From contig DBTU01000039.1 of NCBI GenBank assembly GCA_002307215.1, forward strand, positions 12,041 to 76,040: a DNA stretch of 64,000 bases. The letters run 5' to 3'. A model generated the notes under the pieces. That model did no database searches. It worked only from the letters and a program-made list of their open reading frames with translations, and was not told the DNA's origin. The position numbers and the translations under genes are program-made. This document shows, one piece after another, positions 63,159 through 64,000 of the stretch. The stretch is from Lachnoclostridium sp. UBA1308 (GTDB taxonomy: Bacteria > Bacillota > Clostridia > Lachnospirales > Lachnospiraceae). How positions within the stretch are numbered: the stretch's first letter is position 1; the number at the start of each line of letters is the position of its first letter.

Positions 63159-63409
63159 AAAAAGGGGAGGTTGATAAAATGTGATTCCATCATGTTTCGT
63201 CAGCCTCCGTTTTATTGATTAAACAAGGTATTCAGTGATCTTGGTTCTGTCTGGTATCGAGTTGTTTTATTTAAGTTGGAGCGGAAATCTTTTGCCATCA
63301 TATTATTTTAATATAAGGGAAAATGTAATATTATGGCACATAAATATGTTAGTTACCATATTATATATTGAAACTACTGTTACACATTTAGTGCTAAGGA
63401 GACAATATT

Positions 63410-64000
63410 ATGTTTATGGATGAAAGGAAGATAGATGCTCAGAATAAATTTCCGCATGATAAAGAGTGCCATGATGAATTCGATAAAAGTAAAAGGGAAT
63501 GTGAAGAATATTATAAAAGAAAATGTGATGAGTGGGTAAATTACTACGAAAGAAAATATAATGAATGTTGTGACGATTCATGTAGAGAATTTTACGTGAA
63601 AAAAATCAAAGAGTGTAAAGAATACTGTGCAATGGAATGCTTAAAATGCTGTGAGATGCACTGTTGTAAAGGTCCAGAAGGCCCAGAAGGCCCGCCAGGT
63701 CCAGAAGGCCCGCCAGGTCCAGCAGGTCCAGCAGGGCCAGCAGGGCCAACAGGTCCAGCAGGGCCAGCAGGGTCAAAAGGCCCGAAAGGACCAAGAGGAA
63801 AGGCATGTCCGGCAATTATAGCCATTGCAATTGTACTACTTGCTGTGTTCGTTCTCGTGCTGTTCCAATTTGGCCCAGCAGGCCCACCCGGGCCAGCAGG
63901 TCCAGCAGGCCCAACAGGAGCAACAGGTCCGGCAGGTCCAGCAGGAGAAACAGGTCCGGCAGGTCCAGCAGGAGAAACAGGAGCAACGGGAGCAACGGGA
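63410..64000 (+). CDS. Cys-rich, membrane-spanning collagen-like protein, 5' part
   Basis: 197 codons are visible and the frame is open at the window edge. Residues 1-87 are highly charged with 13 Cys (KRECEEYYKRKCDEWVNYYE; CLKCCEMHCC) and many aromatic residues. Residues 88-132 are 15 Gly-X-Y triplets (GPE, GPP, GPA, GPK). Residues 135-154 are a hydrophobic helix (AIIAIAIVLLAVFVLVLFQF). From 155 on come at least 14 more triplets, now GPA, GET and GAT. AAGGAG lies 8 nt before the ATG. Bacterial collagen-like proteins are often spore or surface filaments; a membrane helix inside the collagen region is unusual. Antisense frames over the repeats are not genes. Confidence 0.88.
   Translation, partial: MFMDERKIDAQNKFPHDKECHDEFDKSKRECEEYYKRKCDEWVNYYERKYNECCDDSCREFYVKKIKECKEYCAMECLKCCEMHCCKGPEGPEGPPGPEGPPGPAGPAGPAGPTGPAGPAGSKGPKGPRGKACPAIIAIAIVLLAVFVLVLFQFGPAGPPGPAGPAGPTGATGPAGPAGETGPAGPAGETGATGATG

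Noticed and set aside
63235..63423. 62-codon plus-strand frame before the collagen-like gene
   Set aside because: No ribosome-binding site, composition of AT-rich noncoding DNA, and it overlaps the well-supported start of the collagen-like gene.
63592..63825. Pro/Gly-rich and Leu-rich minus-strand frames over the collagen region
   Set aside because: They are antisense by-products of GGTCCAGCAGG-type repeats in the real plus-strand gene and have no ribosome-binding sites.

Overview
The window is 64 kb of low-GC Firmicute DNA. The gene content looks like an anaerobic, probably Lachnospiraceae-type clostridium: AGGAGG-type ribosome-binding sites, SigA promoters with 17-bp spacers, a T-box before glyS, a CIRCE element, many ABC transporters with lipoprotein binding proteins, AraC regulators, PadR/DUF2812 and LytTR/DUF3021 modules, an HsmA-family protein and a one-subunit class II glycyl-tRNA synthetase. 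The genus is inference. I see no rRNA or tRNA gene, CRISPR array, transposase or phage module.

Layout. 1-12 kb: the end of an ABC exporter, an AraC regulator, a ppx-ppk polyphosphate operon behind a promoter with Pho-box-like repeats, a damaged acetyltransferase, T-box-glyS, a secreted Ig-like protein, an AraC/GyrI-like regulator and an orphan FliB-like methylase. 12-18 kb: a CIRCE-controlled L25/Ctc gene, then a tightly overlapping four-gene cytosolic operon (sugar-nucleotide pyrophosphorylase, GT4 transferase, a helical-barrel-like protein, a GH130 phosphorylase) that may make and recycle a mannose glycan. 18-24 kb: a complete oligopeptide ABC importer, flanked by two copies of a 53-nt structured repeat and containing a 261-bp nested palindrome. 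24-31 kb: an autoregulated tetR-hydrolase pair, a chemoreceptor, a HAD nucleotidase and a PIN-PhoH ATPase.

31-41 kb: an ABC importer with an alkaline-phosphatase-superfamily enzyme inside its operon (probably an organophosphate system), a two-gene ABC-2 exporter flanked by a 20-nt inverted repeat, and modABC. 41-44 kb is a worn locus of secreted-protein genes and fragments, followed by hsmA. 44-52.5 kb: an AraC regulator facing an LplB/C-type sugar importer and three successive Gfo/Idh/MocA oxidoreductases, two of them separated by a 14-bp tandem repeat. 52.7-57 kb: PadR-DUF2812, and LytTR-DUF3021-ABC ATPase-permease. 57-59.5 kb: gene fragments, an orphan Phd/YefM antitoxin with a toxin stub, and three small envelope/stress genes. 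59.8-63.1 kb: a large DUF362 protein with an EF-hand loop and an acetoacetate-decarboxylase-like protein.

The most unusual gene runs off the right edge (63410-64000). It encodes a Cys-rich charged N-terminus, 15 collagen Gly-X-Y triplets, one transmembrane helix and then at least 14 more triplets. Other signals not explained by genes are the cloverleaf-like palindrome at 10727-10863, the nested palindrome at 19867-20127 and the paired repeats around the peptide importer.
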